A stretch of DNA of 64,000 bases from DATDIC01 sp963764525 (GCA_963764525.1 CAVXTC010000020.1:116730-180729); one strand, 5' to 3'. Shown: positions 27,351 through 36,877, counted from the stretch's first letter. Made by a program: numbers and translations. Notes: generated by a model from the letters alone, not told the origin.

Positions 27351-28376
27351 ATGACCGAGATTAAGCGCATTGCCATCGACACGTCCAAGTCTGTGTTTAC
27401 GCTGCACGGGGTTGATGCAGAGGGCCGTCCGGTTCTGCGGCGGACCCTGCGCCGCCAGGAGGTCGTTGGGTTTTTCGAAGCCCTGCCACCGACCGAGGTA
27501 GCCCTGGAAGCCTGCGGCGGCTCGCACCATTGGGGCCGCACACTGCAGGCGCTCGGCCATGGCGTGCGGCTGATCCCGCCGCAATACGTCAAGCCGTTGG
27601 TCAAGCGTGGCAAGAACGATCGCAATGACGCCGAAGCGATCAGCGAGGCTGCGGCGCGGCCAGGGATGCGCCAGGTCGCGGTAAAATCGGCCGGGCAGCA
27701 GGCGCAGGCGATGCTGCTGACGGTGCGCGAGCTGCTGATCGTTCAGCGCACACAACTGGTCAACGCGGTGCGTGGCCATGCCGCCGAATTCGGCCTGGTC
27801 GCGCCGGTTGGCGACAAAGGTTTCGCGCAATTGCGCGCCGATGCCGCCAGCGACAGGTCGCTGCCAGGTCCGGCGGCAGAGGCCCTGGCGCTGCTCGGGC
27901 GGGAGATCGACCGGCTCGAGGCGCGGTTGGCCGAGATCGACGCCAGGCTTGCCGCACAACACAAGGCGACGCCGACAAGCAAGATGCTGGCGGAGGTTCC
28001 GGGTATCGGGCCGATCAGTGCCTTGAGCCTGGTGCTGCGAGTGGATTTCACCCAGTTCCAATCCGGGCGGCACTTCGCGGCCTGGCTGGGGTTAACGCCG
28101 CGGGAACACTCCACCGGCGGCAAGACGCGTCTGGGTGGCATCAGCCGCGCCGGCGACGAACGGTTGCGCCAATTGTTGGTGCTGGGGGCAACCGCGGTGA
28201 TCCGACACGCCAGGCCGGGCAGAACCTCCGCGTGGCTTTTGGCTTTGCTGGCGAGGCGGCCGCGCAAGCTCGCGGCGGTCGCGCTGGCCAACAAGATGGC
28301 CCGCATCGTGTGGGCCATGATGACGCGCGGCGAGGCGTATCGCCGGCCGGGATTGTGCCCCCCGGCGACCACCTGA
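27351..28376 (+). CDS. IS110-family recombinase (DEDD transposase)
   Basis: The complete 341-residue protein has an N-terminal RuvC-like DEDD domain, with IAIDTSKSVFTLHGV (first Asp), VALEACGGSHHWGR (Glu) and KRGKNDRNDAEAISEA (last Asp pair), and a C-terminal Tnp domain with EVPGIGPISALSLV, FAAWLGLTPREHSTGGK and the serine-containing LGGISRAGDERLR. The family integrates by a seekRNA/bridge RNA-guided strand exchange. The ATG follows the gagccgtcc of the left end. Confidence 0.93.
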   Translation: MTEIKRIAIDTSKSVFTLHGVDAEGRPVLRRTLRRQEVVGFFEALPPTEVALEACGGSHHWGRTLQALGHGVRLIPPQYVKPLVKRGKNDRNDAEAISEAAARPGMRQVAVKSAGQQAQAMLLTVRELLIVQRTQLVNAVRGHAAEFGLVAPVGDKGFAQLRADAASDRSLPGPAAEALALLGREIDRLEARLAEIDARLAAQHKATPTSKMLAEVPGIGPISALSLVLRVDFTQFQSGRHFAAWLGLTPREHSTGGKTRLGGISRAGDERLRQLLVLGATAVIRHARPGRTSAWLLALLARRPRKLAAVALANKMARIVWAMMTRGEAYRRPGLCPPATT

Positions 28377-28379
28377 CCC

Positions 28380-28609
28380 GCTCGTTGGTGCCGCCGGTGC
28401 AGGGCTGACAGGAAGAGATGCTGATCGGTCGATCCGACGATCCACAGAACCCGCGTAGGGTGGTGGCCATCAAGGCCGCTGTTCCGTTTGGGAGTGGATC
28501 GCGGAACCCATCTGGGCCAGCGGCCGAGTGCCGCACCAAACAGGCCGGACACACGACCGCAATCGCACCAGGTCAGAAAAAATCTCTCCCCAGCCCCTTG
28601 CACCGAAAA
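28380..28609 (+). ncRNA. Candidate bridge (seek) RNA region of the IS110 element
   Basis: No open gene lies between the recombinase stop and the right end. IS1111-type elements encode their guide RNA here. Two short matches to the insertion site occur in order: GATCCG (28431-28436) shares ATCCG with the left target ttatccg, and GCGTAGGG (28453-28460) holds CGTAGGG, the complement of the right target CCCTACG. They lie 16 bases apart, as expected for two target guides of one loop. Further on, GTTTGG (28485-28490) and CCAAAC (28536-28541) can pair to close a second stem-loop. Ends of the RNA are not determined. Confidence 0.55.
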
Positions 28610-28626
28610 GGCCGTCCACACACGCC

Positions 28627-29130
28627 CTACGTTGACGGCGGGTTCCGCAATTGCGGATTATCGAAATTCGGGCTGCGCAGCCGGTGCAGCGCCGCGCGCA
28701 GCGCCGCCGCCAAATCGCGCTTTTCGGCCTCCCCCAGCGCAGCAGCGATCTCCTGCCGCTGTTCGCGGGCGACCAGCAGCAGCCGGGGAATGCGCCCCGG
28801 CACTTCCTCCAGCACCACGTTCAGCCACGCCGGCGACAGGCACTGCGACTGCTTGCGGCCGGACGCATCGGTACGCACGACCTCCAGCGTGGAGTCCGAC
28901 AGCAGCACCAATTCGGTCTGCTGCCCCCGACGCGCATTGAGCCGCAGCAGCACAACGGCCAGCCCGACCTCGACCACGCTGAAGCCGATCACCGGCCAGG
29001 CGCGGATCAGCAGGAAGCGCAGCATGGTCAGCGCGGCCAGACCGCAGATCACGCCGATCAGGATGCGCAGCCCGCGCGGTGACAGGCTGCGGTGCGGAAC
29101 GATGACTGCCTCGAACAGGATCGGCGTCAT
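28627..29130 (-). CDS. DUF2244 domain membrane protein
   Basis: The 167-residue protein opens with FEAVIVPHRSLSPRGLRIL, the DUF2244 hallmark, followed by two membrane helices (ILIGVICGLAALTMLRFLL and PVIGFSVVEVGLAVVLL) and a cytoplasmic beta-rich domain with LVLLSDSTLEVVRTDASG. Function unknown; in alphaproteobacteria the gene usually lies near cytochrome oxidase or nth genes, and nth is close here. Its stop codon is the TAG of the REP-like flank next to the IS110 element. Confidence 0.85.
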   Translation of the reverse strand: MTPILFEAVIVPHRSLSPRGLRILIGVICGLAALTMLRFLLIRAWPVIGFSVVEVGLAVVLLRLNARRGQQTELVLLSDSTLEVVRTDASGRKQSQCLSPAWLNVVLEEVPGRIPRLLLVAREQRQEIAAALGEAEKRDLAAALRAALHRLRSPNFDNPQLRNPPST

Positions 29131-29180
29131 GGCGTCAGATATAGCGCCTGAGCGTTGCCGGGGTGGATGGGGTGTCGGGA

Positions 29181-30161
29181 TCAGAAAGCAAAGCTCTTGC
29201 CGACCGCGGACGGGACCACGACCGCATCCCCGAACCGCTGCACCAGTGCGCTGATTGCGCGCCAGCCGGTGCAGCGGGCCGGCGCGATCACCGGAAGTTC
29301 CAACCCGACCAGGTCCCGTACGGTTTCCGGGATGCTGGCTTCATTTTCGCCCGACAAGTGAAATCCGCCCATGACGGCGTGCAGCTTCTCGGTCGGAAAG
29401 CAGTTTTGCGCATGCTTCAGAACGTTCACGACCCCGGCGTGGGAGCATGCGGTGAACACGACGACGCCCTTGCCGGCCACGCGCGCGGCAACGAAACGTT
29501 CGTCTGAAACCAGCGGATCGGGTTCCCATCCCGTGCCATCGGCGGCACGCCGCACCTGCGAGGGCAAGCCGCGTTCATACGCGGTGATCCGCGGAATCTC
29601 GCCGCTGATGAAGAACATGTCATCGAGCACGTATTGTGGCGTTGCAACAACCACCGGGTCGGCCCCGTTCGCCCGCAGTTCGTCCGGCGACGGTACACTT
29701 TCAAGTGGAAACACACCGCCATCGGACATTTTCAGGCCGCGTTCCTCGAACATGCCGGGATGCAGAAAACAGGGCACGGCGCGGCCGCCATTGGCGGCAT
29801 TGATCAGCTCGAATGCTTTCGGCAGTCCGCCGGCGTGATCCCAATGCCCATGCGACAGAACCACCGTCTCGATCGCGGCGAAATCGATCCCGAGGCGTGT
29901 GCCGTTATGCTCCACCGCGTACTGCACCGGGCCAGCGTCGAACAACAGAGTATGTGAGCGGCCACGATGATGCCCGGTGATCACCAGCGACAGACCGTGA
30001 TTGGCGCAGCACATGCTTGCTCCGGACATGCGCAACGCGCCCTTTCGCTGCAGCGTCGTCCACTCGCGGGTAACGAAAGCGGGGGTGGTGGAGAGGAAGT
30101 CGGTCACGTTGTCCACCAGCACCTGAACGTTCAGCCGTTCGAGCTGTTGCAACCTGGGCAA
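29181..30161 (-). CDS. MBL-fold metallo-hydrolase (COG1237 type)
   Basis: The 326-residue protein has the binuclear metal motif VLSHGHWDHAGGLPKAF, then CFLHPGMFEERG, and VFTACSHAGVVNVLKHA and MGGFHLSGENEAS towards the C-terminus. This matches the group of 7,8-dihydropterin-6-methyl-4-(ribofuranosyl)aminobenzene-phosphate synthase-like hydrolases; the true substrate is unknown. No ATG is available near the domain start, so a TTG at 30161 with GGGAGG six bases upstream was chosen. Confidence 0.85.
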   Translation of the reverse strand: MPRLQQLERLNVQVLVDNVTDFLSTTPAFVTREWTTLQRKGALRMSGASMCCANHGLSLVITGHHRGRSHTLLFDAGPVQYAVEHNGTRLGIDFAAIETVVLSHGHWDHAGGLPKAFELINAANGGRAVPCFLHPGMFEERGLKMSDGGVFPLESVPSPDELRANGADPVVVATPQYVLDDMFFISGEIPRITAYERGLPSQVRRAADGTGWEPDPLVSDERFVAARVAGKGVVVFTACSHAGVVNVLKHAQNCFPTEKLHAVMGGFHLSGENEASIPETVRDLVGLELPVIAPARCTGWRAISALVQRFGDAVVVPSAVGKSFAF

Positions 30162-30277
30162 GCCTGCCTCCCTGTTTCGTCCACACGTACCCGCGCCGTC
30201 ACGATACTGCCTGTCGGGGGTGCCAACCAAGGCGCTGCGGCTTGCCGTCGCGCCAAGGCCACGCCACAACCGTCGTG

Positions 30278-30946
30278 ATGGCCAAAATCGCGCCCCGCAC
30301 CATGACGCGTGCCCAGGTCCACGGCTTCCTGGAGGCGCTGGCGCGTACCAATCCGGATCCGCGCAGCGAGCTCGACTACCGCGATCCGTACACGTTGCTG
30401 ATCGCCGTGGTGCTGTCGGCGCAGACCACCGATGCCGGGGTGAACCGCGCCACCGAGGGCCTGTTCCGTGAAGCATCGTCGCCGGAGGCGATGGTTCGGC
30501 TGGGGGTGGAGGGCGTTGGGCGCCATATCCGTATCCTCGGGCTGTGGCAGGGCAAGGCGCGCAATGTGGTCGAGCTGTCGCGCCAGTTGCTCGAACGCTT
30601 CGGCGGACAGGTGCCACCGCAGCGTGAGGCCCTGGAGTTGCTGCCCGGCGTCGGCCGCAAGACCGCCAACGTGGTGCTGAACGTGGCGTTCGGCGAAAGC
30701 ACCATGGCGGTGGATACGCACATCTTCCGGCTGGGCAATCGCACCGGGATCGCGCCGGGCAAGACCCCGCTCGAGGTCGAGCAGGGGTTGCTGAAGCGCG
30801 TCCCGGCTGAACTGCTGCGCAACGCGCATCACTGGCTCATTCTGCACGGGCGCTACGTGTGCAGGGCGCGGGTGCCCGAGTGCTGGCGCTGTGTCGCCGC
30901 CGAATGGTGCCGCTATCCGGACAAGACGGGGGCGCCTCCGATATAA
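30278..30946 (+). CDS. nth: Endonuclease III
   Basis: Bifunctional DNA glycosylase/AP lyase for oxidised pyrimidines. The helix-hairpin-helix LLPGVGRKTANVVLNVAFG holds the catalytic lysine, VDTHIFRLGNRTG the catalytic aspartate, and the C-terminal cysteines C-x6-C-x2-C-x5-C (CRARVPECWRCVAAEWC) bind the 4Fe-4S cluster. ATG at 30278 or 30302 are both possible starts. It is divergent from the MBL gene, 116 bases apart. Confidence 0.95.
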   Translation: MAKIAPRTMTRAQVHGFLEALARTNPDPRSELDYRDPYTLLIAVVLSAQTTDAGVNRATEGLFREASSPEAMVRLGVEGVGRHIRILGLWQGKARNVVELSRQLLERFGGQVPPQREALELLPGVGRKTANVVLNVAFGESTMAVDTHIFRLGNRTGIAPGKTPLEVEQGLLKRVPAELLRNAHHWLILHGRYVCRARVPECWRCVAAEWCRYPDKTGAPPI

Positions 30947-31124
30947 TGATCGGTGCTCCGACATTGGCTCGTGGTGCCCGCCAACCGTCGAGGGCAGCCT
31001 CGTCGATGCAGAGCGTCAGATCGCCGCGCCGCTTCGGTCCTGCCTCGTAGGCTGGCCAGTTGCGGACGCGGCAACGCGCTCTTGGGATGCGATGACGACG
31101 AGCGGCGTTGAACTTGAACGGCAT
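30947..31124 (-). pseudogene. IS5-type transposase, N-terminal remnant
   Basis: The frame from 31124 reads MPFKFNAARRHRIPRARCRV and NWPAYEAGPKRRGDLTLCID with EAALDGWRAP after it, the standard N-terminus of IS5-group transposases (the usual form is RGSLTVWI...EAI..W). It then runs out into unrelated sequence with no DDE domain, so it is a truncated relic. Nothing else is seen between nth and the lipoprotein gene. Confidence 0.7.
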
Positions 31125-31258
31125 GATCCAACCGTACGGCGATAACAACCGCTGAGCCACTGTCTCCCTGCACCAACGCCCATTCGCGGGCAATCGAACG
31201 GTCGTCGTCTTCTCTGGATTCGCATTGCTCGTCGATTTACGGCTGATTACCTTTCGCT

Positions 31259-31966
31259 TCAGGCGAAGTAAGATTCCGTTTTGGTCTTCCCCCGCAGCAG
31301 TCCATCTTGGATCATGTTAAACAACAGCTTTTGAATAGTTTCCTCCAGAGGGACAGCCTGTTTCGGGCTCAAAAGTACGGTCGACACGGTGATTTCCCCA
31401 GCCGATTCCCACACGATATGGCCCGTTCGCGCATCCCAGAGCTGCAGCCACAATCGCAGCGTGGTCACCCGGTTCCTCAGCAACTTCAGGCCGGCAGCCT
31501 CAAACTTGTCGATTATGGTTTCGTCGACCTGCGCGAGCCCGGGCAGCAGTACATACCGCAATCCAAGTCCGGATCCGATCCGCCGCAGCCGCCGACGCTC
31601 CAAGACCCCGTCGCGTGCGAAGCCCGTGAGCAGATCGGCATATTCTGCCGCTAAACCCCGATCGGTGAGCCGATTTATCGTCTCGAAGGTCGGAATCTCC
31701 CGGATAGGCGGGCGTACTTTCGCGAGGGCAGCAGCGAGAGCCAGTGACAGGGTGGGACTGAGGCCTTGGAGACTAGCCGGCGCGACTACCCCGAGCGTTG
31801 CCACCGGCTCACCCGCCAGCGCGCCCGCTTTGAAGGACTCCGGCCTGGGCGTCGAGGTGGCGTATGTATCCGAAAGATACACCGGACCGCAGCCAGCCGC
31901 CAGCAGCGCGGCCGTAAATGCTAAGACTGTCCCGCCAATGCGCCTTGTCACGGAACCTTCCATCAT
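31259..31966 (-). CDS. Predicted lipoprotein, unknown function
   Basis: The 235-residue protein starts MMEGSVTRRIGGTVLAFTAA and has a lipobox LLAAGC, so the cysteine near residue 25 would be lipidated by Lgt and Lnt. The mature part resembles a periplasmic alpha/beta domain (FETINRLTDRGLAAEYADLL, GLGLRYVLLPGLAQVDE, LQLWDARTGHIVWESAGE), the pattern of lipoproteins that report on outer-membrane assembly or bind partner proteins. No named family is recognised. Start taken at 31966 because the signal peptide fits there. Confidence 0.75.
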   Translation of the reverse strand: MMEGSVTRRIGGTVLAFTAALLAAGCGPVYLSDTYATSTPRPESFKAGALAGEPVATLGVVAPASLQGLSPTLSLALAAALAKVRPPIREIPTFETINRLTDRGLAAEYADLLTGFARDGVLERRRLRRIGSGLGLRYVLLPGLAQVDETIIDKFEAAGLKLLRNRVTTLRLWLQLWDARTGHIVWESAGEITVSTVLLSPKQAVPLEETIQKLLFNMIQDGLLRGKTKTESYFA

Positions 31967-32212
31967 CGGGGCCTCTGCTATGGCTTGTTGGAGCAAACGC
32001 GGAAATTGCGCGGGCAGCATAGACCAGCCCTGCGGGTGCATATGACGGTCTCAGCTCAGTTCGCCAACACTCCATGTGACAATAATCGGACCTTTGAGCC
32101 GCGAATTTGATCGGTGAGGCGTGATGATGGCAAGATGTGCGAACCGGCCGCTGTGGTTTCCCAGATGTGCTGTGTTTTCCCAGATGTACCGCCAGAGATG
32201 AGGAGAGCTGAT

Positions 32213-33487
32213 ATGCAGTCGAGCGGGCGGATGCAAGCGCAGATCACGACGCTGATCATCGCGACGAGCCTCATTCAGCTCGCCAACGGCTTCTTCGGGA
32301 CCTTTATCTCCTTGCGGGTGGCGGTTGAGGACTTCGGGTCGACTATGGCCGGTCTCGTGCTCAGCAGCTATTTTGCCGGCTTCACGTTCGGCGCGTTGCG
32401 CTGTGGACGGATCATCGAGCGGATCGGGCACATCCGTGGCTATGCCGCCTTCGCCGGTCTCGTTGCCGCCGCGACGGCGGCCATGCCACTCATGGTCGGA
32501 CCGCTCAGTTGGCTCGTCCTGCGCGCGATTGTGGGGTTCGGCTGTGCAGGACTGTTCATTACTACCGAGAGTTGGCTCAATGCCAAAGCCCAGCCAGCGG
32601 AGCGCGGGCGGATCTTCTCGATCTACATGGTCGGCACGTTTCTCGCTCTTGCGCTGGGACAGCTACTGATCGGCCGCGCCAAGATCGAGACCACAGGGCC
32701 ATTTAGTGCGATTGTCGCCCTGTTCGCGGTGGCGCTGGTCATGGTGAGCACAACCCGAGCTGAGCCGCCCATAGCCACCTCCGCCGAAACCCTGCCCTAC
32801 GGCCAGCTTGCGCGCGCCGCACCTGTTGCGGTCGTCGGCTGCGTGCTGGGCGGGCTCATCAGCGGTGCGTTCTACGCGCTCGTTCCAGCGTGGATGCAGG
32901 ACGTGGGAACCACGCGCGCGACGATCGCGTTGTTCATGCTCGTGGCGGTGCTTGGCGGCCTTGCCTTCCAGGTTCCGATCGGCTGGCTCTCGGACCGTTT
33001 CGACCGGCGCCTTGTGCTGGCAGGGCTCAGCCTTGGCTTTGCGGGCATCGCCGTTATTTTGGTTCACGTGCCGCGCTCCCTGCCGGCGGTGTTACCGGCC
33101 GCCATGCTGCTCGGCGGATTTATGTCGACCCTTTACCCGGTTTGCGTCTCCCACGCGCACGACCGCATGCCAGCTGGTCGGGTCGTAGCGGTGAGCGGCT
33201 GGCTGATCCTGCTCAGCGGGCTCGGCTCGGTGGTGGGCCCACTGGTCGGCTCGATTCTGATGGCGCATTTCGAAATCGACGGCGTGTTCTACTTCATGGC
33301 CGCGGCCGCGCTGATCTTGACCTTCCTGGCTGCGGGCCGAAGTTTCACCACGGCGGCGGCACACCGCCTGGAACGACCTTTTGAGATCTTGGCGCCGCAA
33401 GCGGCACCCCTGGCGCACGATCCACTCGACGCCTCCGGCGAACCCCGGTCGCCTGACCCAATCAAGGTTGCTTCCGAGGGCAATTAA
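32213..33487 (+). CDS. MFS transporter, YcaD-like
   Basis: A 424-residue permease with twelve predicted membrane helices. Between helices 2 and 3 is GALRCGRIIERIGHIRGYA, the loop of the major facilitator family, and LFITTESWLNAKAQPAERGR is typical of the YcaD group, whose substrates are unknown. In the second half FQVPIGWLSDRFDRRLVLAG repeats the family loop. Start at ATG 32213, with GAGGAG eight bases upstream; an in-frame ATG at 32195 overlaps that site. Confidence 0.87.
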   Translation: MQSSGRMQAQITTLIIATSLIQLANGFFGTFISLRVAVEDFGSTMAGLVLSSYFAGFTFGALRCGRIIERIGHIRGYAAFAGLVAAATAAMPLMVGPLSWLVLRAIVGFGCAGLFITTESWLNAKAQPAERGRIFSIYMVGTFLALALGQLLIGRAKIETTGPFSAIVALFAVALVMVSTTRAEPPIATSAETLPYGQLARAAPVAVVGCVLGGLISGAFYALVPAWMQDVGTTRATIALFMLVAVLGGLAFQVPIGWLSDRFDRRLVLAGLSLGFAGIAVILVHVPRSLPAVLPAAMLLGGFMSTLYPVCVSHAHDRMPAGRVVAVSGWLILLSGLGSVVGPLVGSILMAHFEIDGVFYFMAAAALILTFLAAGRSFTTAAAHRLERPFEILAPQAAPLAHDPLDASGEPRSPDPIKVASEGN

Positions 33488-33533
33488 CTCACGTCTTTTG
33501 CGTGGACTGGGATCGTGCCCCACCGGCAACGCC

Positions 33534-33638
33534 GGTCCCGAGGACGAGCCCTGGGGTATGTACGAGTTCGCGCTGTCCGATCCCGACGGAGGTCTCGTGC
33601 GAATCGGTTGGCCCACCCGCCGCCGATCGGTGCGTTGA
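33534..33638 (+). pseudogene. VOC (glyoxalase-fold) protein, C-terminal remnant
   Basis: GPEDEPWGMYEFALSDPDGG followed by LVRIGWPTRR and a stop is the closing strand of a VOC/bleomycin-resistance-like domain, with the metal-ligand glutamate in YEFAL. No upstream part of the domain exists; the frame upstream belongs to the end of the MFS gene region. A relic only. Confidence 0.65.
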
Positions 33639-33697
33639 CACGGGGCCGCTGTGCCACGACGAACGGTCCCTGCGGCCGATAATAGTGAACTCCGGCC

Positions 33698-33785
33698 GTC
33701 ATTCCGGCGAAAGCGCATATCCCAACGCCTGGTTCGAGCAATGCGGGGCTTGCGCTGGATACGCGGGTCAAGCCCGCGTATGACG
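33698..33785. repeat. Dispersed repeat of the cgtcattccggcgaaagc type, long copy
   Basis: Begins cgtcattccggcgaaagc and ends with the hairpin ATACGCGGG tcaa CCCGCGTAT gacgg. Related to the short copy at 4728-4755. It lies directly before the GTG of the amidohydrolase gene. Confidence 0.6.
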
Positions 33786-33790
33786 GGGGA

Positions 33791-34856
33791 GTGAACCATC
33801 CCGCCCCCATCGACTGCGACCTGCATCCAACCGTGCCCGGGGCTGGCCGCGCTGATGCCGTATCTCGACGATCACTGGCGCGAAACCGTCATTCGTCGCG
33901 GCTTCGACGAGCTGTCCCCGATCTCCTACCCGCGCATCAATCCGCTCAGCGCGCGGGCCGACTGGCGCGACGCGCAGGGCAAGGGTGCGACCACGCCGGA
34001 CCGGCTGGCGGCGCAGGCGCTGGACCCGTTCGGCACACGCATCGGCATCCTGAATTGCCTGTATAGCGCGCAGGTGCCGTTCAGCGACGACATCGCCGCC
34101 GCCTTCTGCCGCGCGGTGAACGACTGGATCGCCCGGGAATGGCTGGACCGCGACAGCAGACTGCGCGCCTCCATCATCGTGCCGATGCTGAACGCCGAAC
34201 TGGCCGCGGCCGAGATCGACCGCGTCGCGCCGGATCGCCGCTTCATCCAGGTGATGCTGCTGGTCGGCGGCGAGCTGCCGCTGGGACGGCGGCAGAACTG
34301 GCCAATCTATGCCGCCGCGGAGCGCCACGGCCTGCCGATCGGCATCCATGCCGGCAGCACCTATCGCCATCCGGTCACCCCGGTCGGCTGGCCGAGCTAC
34401 TTCACCGAGGACTACGTCAACCAGGCGCCCGGCTTCCAGTCGCAGCTCACCAGCCTGATCGCCGAGGGGGTGTTCGCGAAATTCCCGGCCCTGACCGTGG
34501 TGCTGCTGGAATCCGGCGTAACCTGGCTGCCGGCCTATCTGTGGCGGCTGACCAAGTTCTGGAAGGGGCTGCGCAGCGAGGTCCCGTGGGTCTCCGACCC
34601 GCCCGCCAGCATCGTGCGCGACCGCGTGCGCCTGACCCTGCAGCCGTTCGACGCCCCGCCGGACGCCGCCGCGGTGATGCGGGTGATCGAGCATATCGGC
34701 TCGGATGACACGCTGCTGTTCTCGACCGACTATCCGCATTGGCAGTTCGAGGGAATTGCGGCGATCCCGGACGGGCTTGATCCCGGGCTGGCGCGGAAGA
34801 TCATGGCGGAGAACCCGCTGCATACCTATTCTCGGCTGCAGGAGACCGTATCATGA
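33791..34856 (+). CDS. Amidohydrolase 2 family protein, first of a tandem pair (frameshift near 33840)
   Basis: TIM-barrel metal-dependent hydrolase/decarboxylase of the ACMSD-like group. Start GTG 33791 gives MNHPAPIDCDLHPTVPG with the DxHP metal motif; one frame change near 33840 (cccgggg) leads into LMPYLDDHWRETVIRRGF. Later HGLPIGIHAGSTY and the conserved LLFSTDYPHWQFE are seen. The span is 3n+1 bases, so one surplus base restores about 354 residues. Its stop overlaps the next gene (ATGA). Substrate unknown. Confidence 0.85.
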
Positions 34857-35976
34857 ATGTGGACGTCCTGAACCGCTCCGGCTTGCAGCCGCAAGCTGCC
34901 TCCCGCCTGGCGATCGCCGATTGCGACGTGCATCCGCGCCCCAGCGGCGCCGCGATCGGCGGGATCAGCACGGCGCTGTACCCGTTCCTGCCACAGCGCT
35001 GGCGCGAGCATGTCGAGAGTTTCGGCGCGATCTATCGCCAGCCCTGGGAGAAGGGGTCCGCCTATCCCAAGGCGCAGCCGCAGGCCTGCCGCCGCGACGC
35101 CTGGCCGGACGGCGACATGCCCGGCAGCGACCTTGCCTTCATGGCGGCGCAGCACCTGGATCCGAACAACGTGACGCTCGGCATCCTCAATCCGCTGACC
35201 AGCGGGCAGGGGCGCAGAACCTCGACCTGTCCGCCGCCATCACGCACGCCACCAACGAATGGCAGGTGGCGGAATGGACCTCCCGCGACAAGCGGCTGCG
35301 CGCCTCGGTGGTGGTTCCGTATGAGGACGCGCCGGCCTCGGTGCGGGAGATCGAACTCCGGGCCGGCGATGCCAATTTCGCCCAGGTGCTGCTGCTGAGC
35401 CGCAGCGCCGAGCCGCTGGGCCACCGGCGCTACTGGCCGATCTATGAGGCCGCCGTGGCCGCCGGCCTGCCCGTCGGGGTGCATGCGTTCGGGTATGGCG
35501 GCTGGCCGATCACGTCCGGCGGCTGGGGGTCGTACTACCTGGAGGAAATGGTCGGCCACGCGCAGGCGCAGCAGGCGCTGCTGGTCAGCATGATCTTCGA
35601 GGGCGTGTTCGAGCGTTTCCCGACGCTGAAGGTCGTGCTGATCGAGGCCGGGCTGGCCTGGGCCGCGGCGCTGGGGTGGCGGATGGACCGGCAATGGGCG
35701 AAGCTGCGCAAGGAAACCCCGCACCTGAAATCCGCGCCGTCGGAGTACATCAGGCGCAACGTGTGGTTCACCACGCAGCCGATCGAGGAACCCGAGCCGC
35801 GCGAGCATCTGGCCGAAACGATCGAATGGATCGGCTGGGATCGCGTGCTGTTCGCCACCGACTATCCGCACTGGGATTTCGACGATCCGGCGCAGGCACT
35901 GCCGATCCGCATGACCGAAGCACAGCGGCGGGCGGTGTTCCTGGAGAACGCGAAGGCGGTGTACGGGGTCAGCTAG
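34853..35976 (+). CDS. Amidohydrolase 2 family protein, second of a tandem pair (frameshift near 35215)
   Basis: Paralogue of the preceding gene with the same order of motifs: AIADCDVHPRPSG (metal ligands), PVGVHAFGYGG, and RVLFATDYPHWDFDDP near the C-terminus. The frame changes near 35215 between PLTSGQG and NLDLSAAITH; the span is 3n+2 bases, so here one base appears to be missing. Translationally coupled to the first copy, so the two may act on related substrates or as a heteromer. Confidence 0.85.
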
Positions 35977-35988
35977 AACAGTTCGTCG

Positions 35989-36828
35989 TCAGCCGAAACG
36001 CAAGGTACCGGCGCCGGCGAGAATCAGCAGGCCACCGGCCAGCCGAACCGGGCTCGGTTGTTCCCGCAGGACAACACGCGCAAGGACCAGGGCGAACAGG
36101 ATCGAGGACTCGCGCAACGCCGCCACCGGTGCGATCGGTGCACGGGTCATGGCCCAGAGCGCCAGCCCGTACGACATGACGATGCAGCCCCCGCCGGCCA
36201 GGCCGAGATGCCAGCGCCGGCGAAGCACCGCGGCCAGTCGGGTGGGATGCCTCCAGGCGACCCACGGAACGAACAGCGCGCAGGCAGCAACGAATATGAT
36301 CATCGTATAGGCGAATGGTTGCCCGGACCGACGCGCGCCGAGACCATCGATCAGCGTGTAGCTGGCGATCACCACGGCGTTGGCCAGGGCGAAGGCGATC
36401 GTGCGGCGTTCGGGCGCCTGCCGGCGCCGGGCGAGCGCCATCGTCAGAACGCCGGCGCAGGTAAGACCGATACCGCAAGCCGCGCCGACGCTGACTGGTT
36501 CCCCCGCAAGCGTTACGCTCAGCAATACCAGCACCAGTGGTGCGGTACCGCGCATGAGGGGATAGGCGAGGCTCATGTCGCCCCCGCGGTAGGCGGACGC
36601 AACGAGGGCGAAATAGGCAATCTGCAGAATGCTCGACGCCGCGATGAACGGCCAACTCGCCGGCGCTGGAGCCGGAATGAAGGGGAGAACGACTATCGCG
36701 AACACCGACCCGCCGATCAGGATCAGGGTGGTGTCGATCAGTGCGTCGCTGCCAGACTTCGCCAGCGTGTTCCAGGTGGCGTGCAGCAATGCCGCGAACA
36801 GCACGACAAGCATGACCTGGTTGGACAC
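35989..36828 (-). CDS. DMT superfamily (EamA) transporter
   Basis: The 279-residue protein has ten predicted membrane helices arranged as two EamA repeats: LLHATWNTLAKSGSDALI at the first helix and MRGTAPLVLVLLSVTLAGE in the first half, and ALRESSILFALVLARVVLRE in the second half. Such carriers export metabolites or amino acids. It is convergent with the amidohydrolase pair, 12 bases apart. Confidence 0.88.
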   Translation of the reverse strand: MSNQVMLVVLFAALLHATWNTLAKSGSDALIDTTLILIGGSVFAIVVLPFIPAPAPASWPFIAASSILQIAYFALVASAYRGGDMSLAYPLMRGTAPLVLVLLSVTLAGEPVSVGAACGIGLTCAGVLTMALARRRQAPERRTIAFALANAVVIASYTLIDGLGARRSGQPFAYTMIIFVAACALFVPWVAWRHPTRLAAVLRRRWHLGLAGGGCIVMSYGLALWAMTRAPIAPVAALRESSILFALVLARVVLREQPSPVRLAGGLLILAGAGTLRFG

Positions 36829-36877
36829 GGCTGATGGCTCCGCTGGTATCTTCCACGGCCGGTCATGCGTGAACGGT

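Larger units (their letters stand above)
27283..28623 (+). mobile_element. IS110-family (IS1111-like) element inserted in a REP-like palindrome
   Basis: About 1340 bases, no target duplication. Sub-terminal inverted repeats TGGACGGCC (27289-27297) and GGCCGTCCA (28610-28618) sit several bases inside the ends, as in the IS1111 group. The recombinase gene is intact. The left flank is the broken REP arm (ttatccg) and the right flank is its missing end (gccctacg). The non-coding end downstream of the recombinase is long (about 240 bases) and the upstream one short (about 60), again as in IS1111. Exact borders are uncertain by 1-3 bases. Confidence 0.82.
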
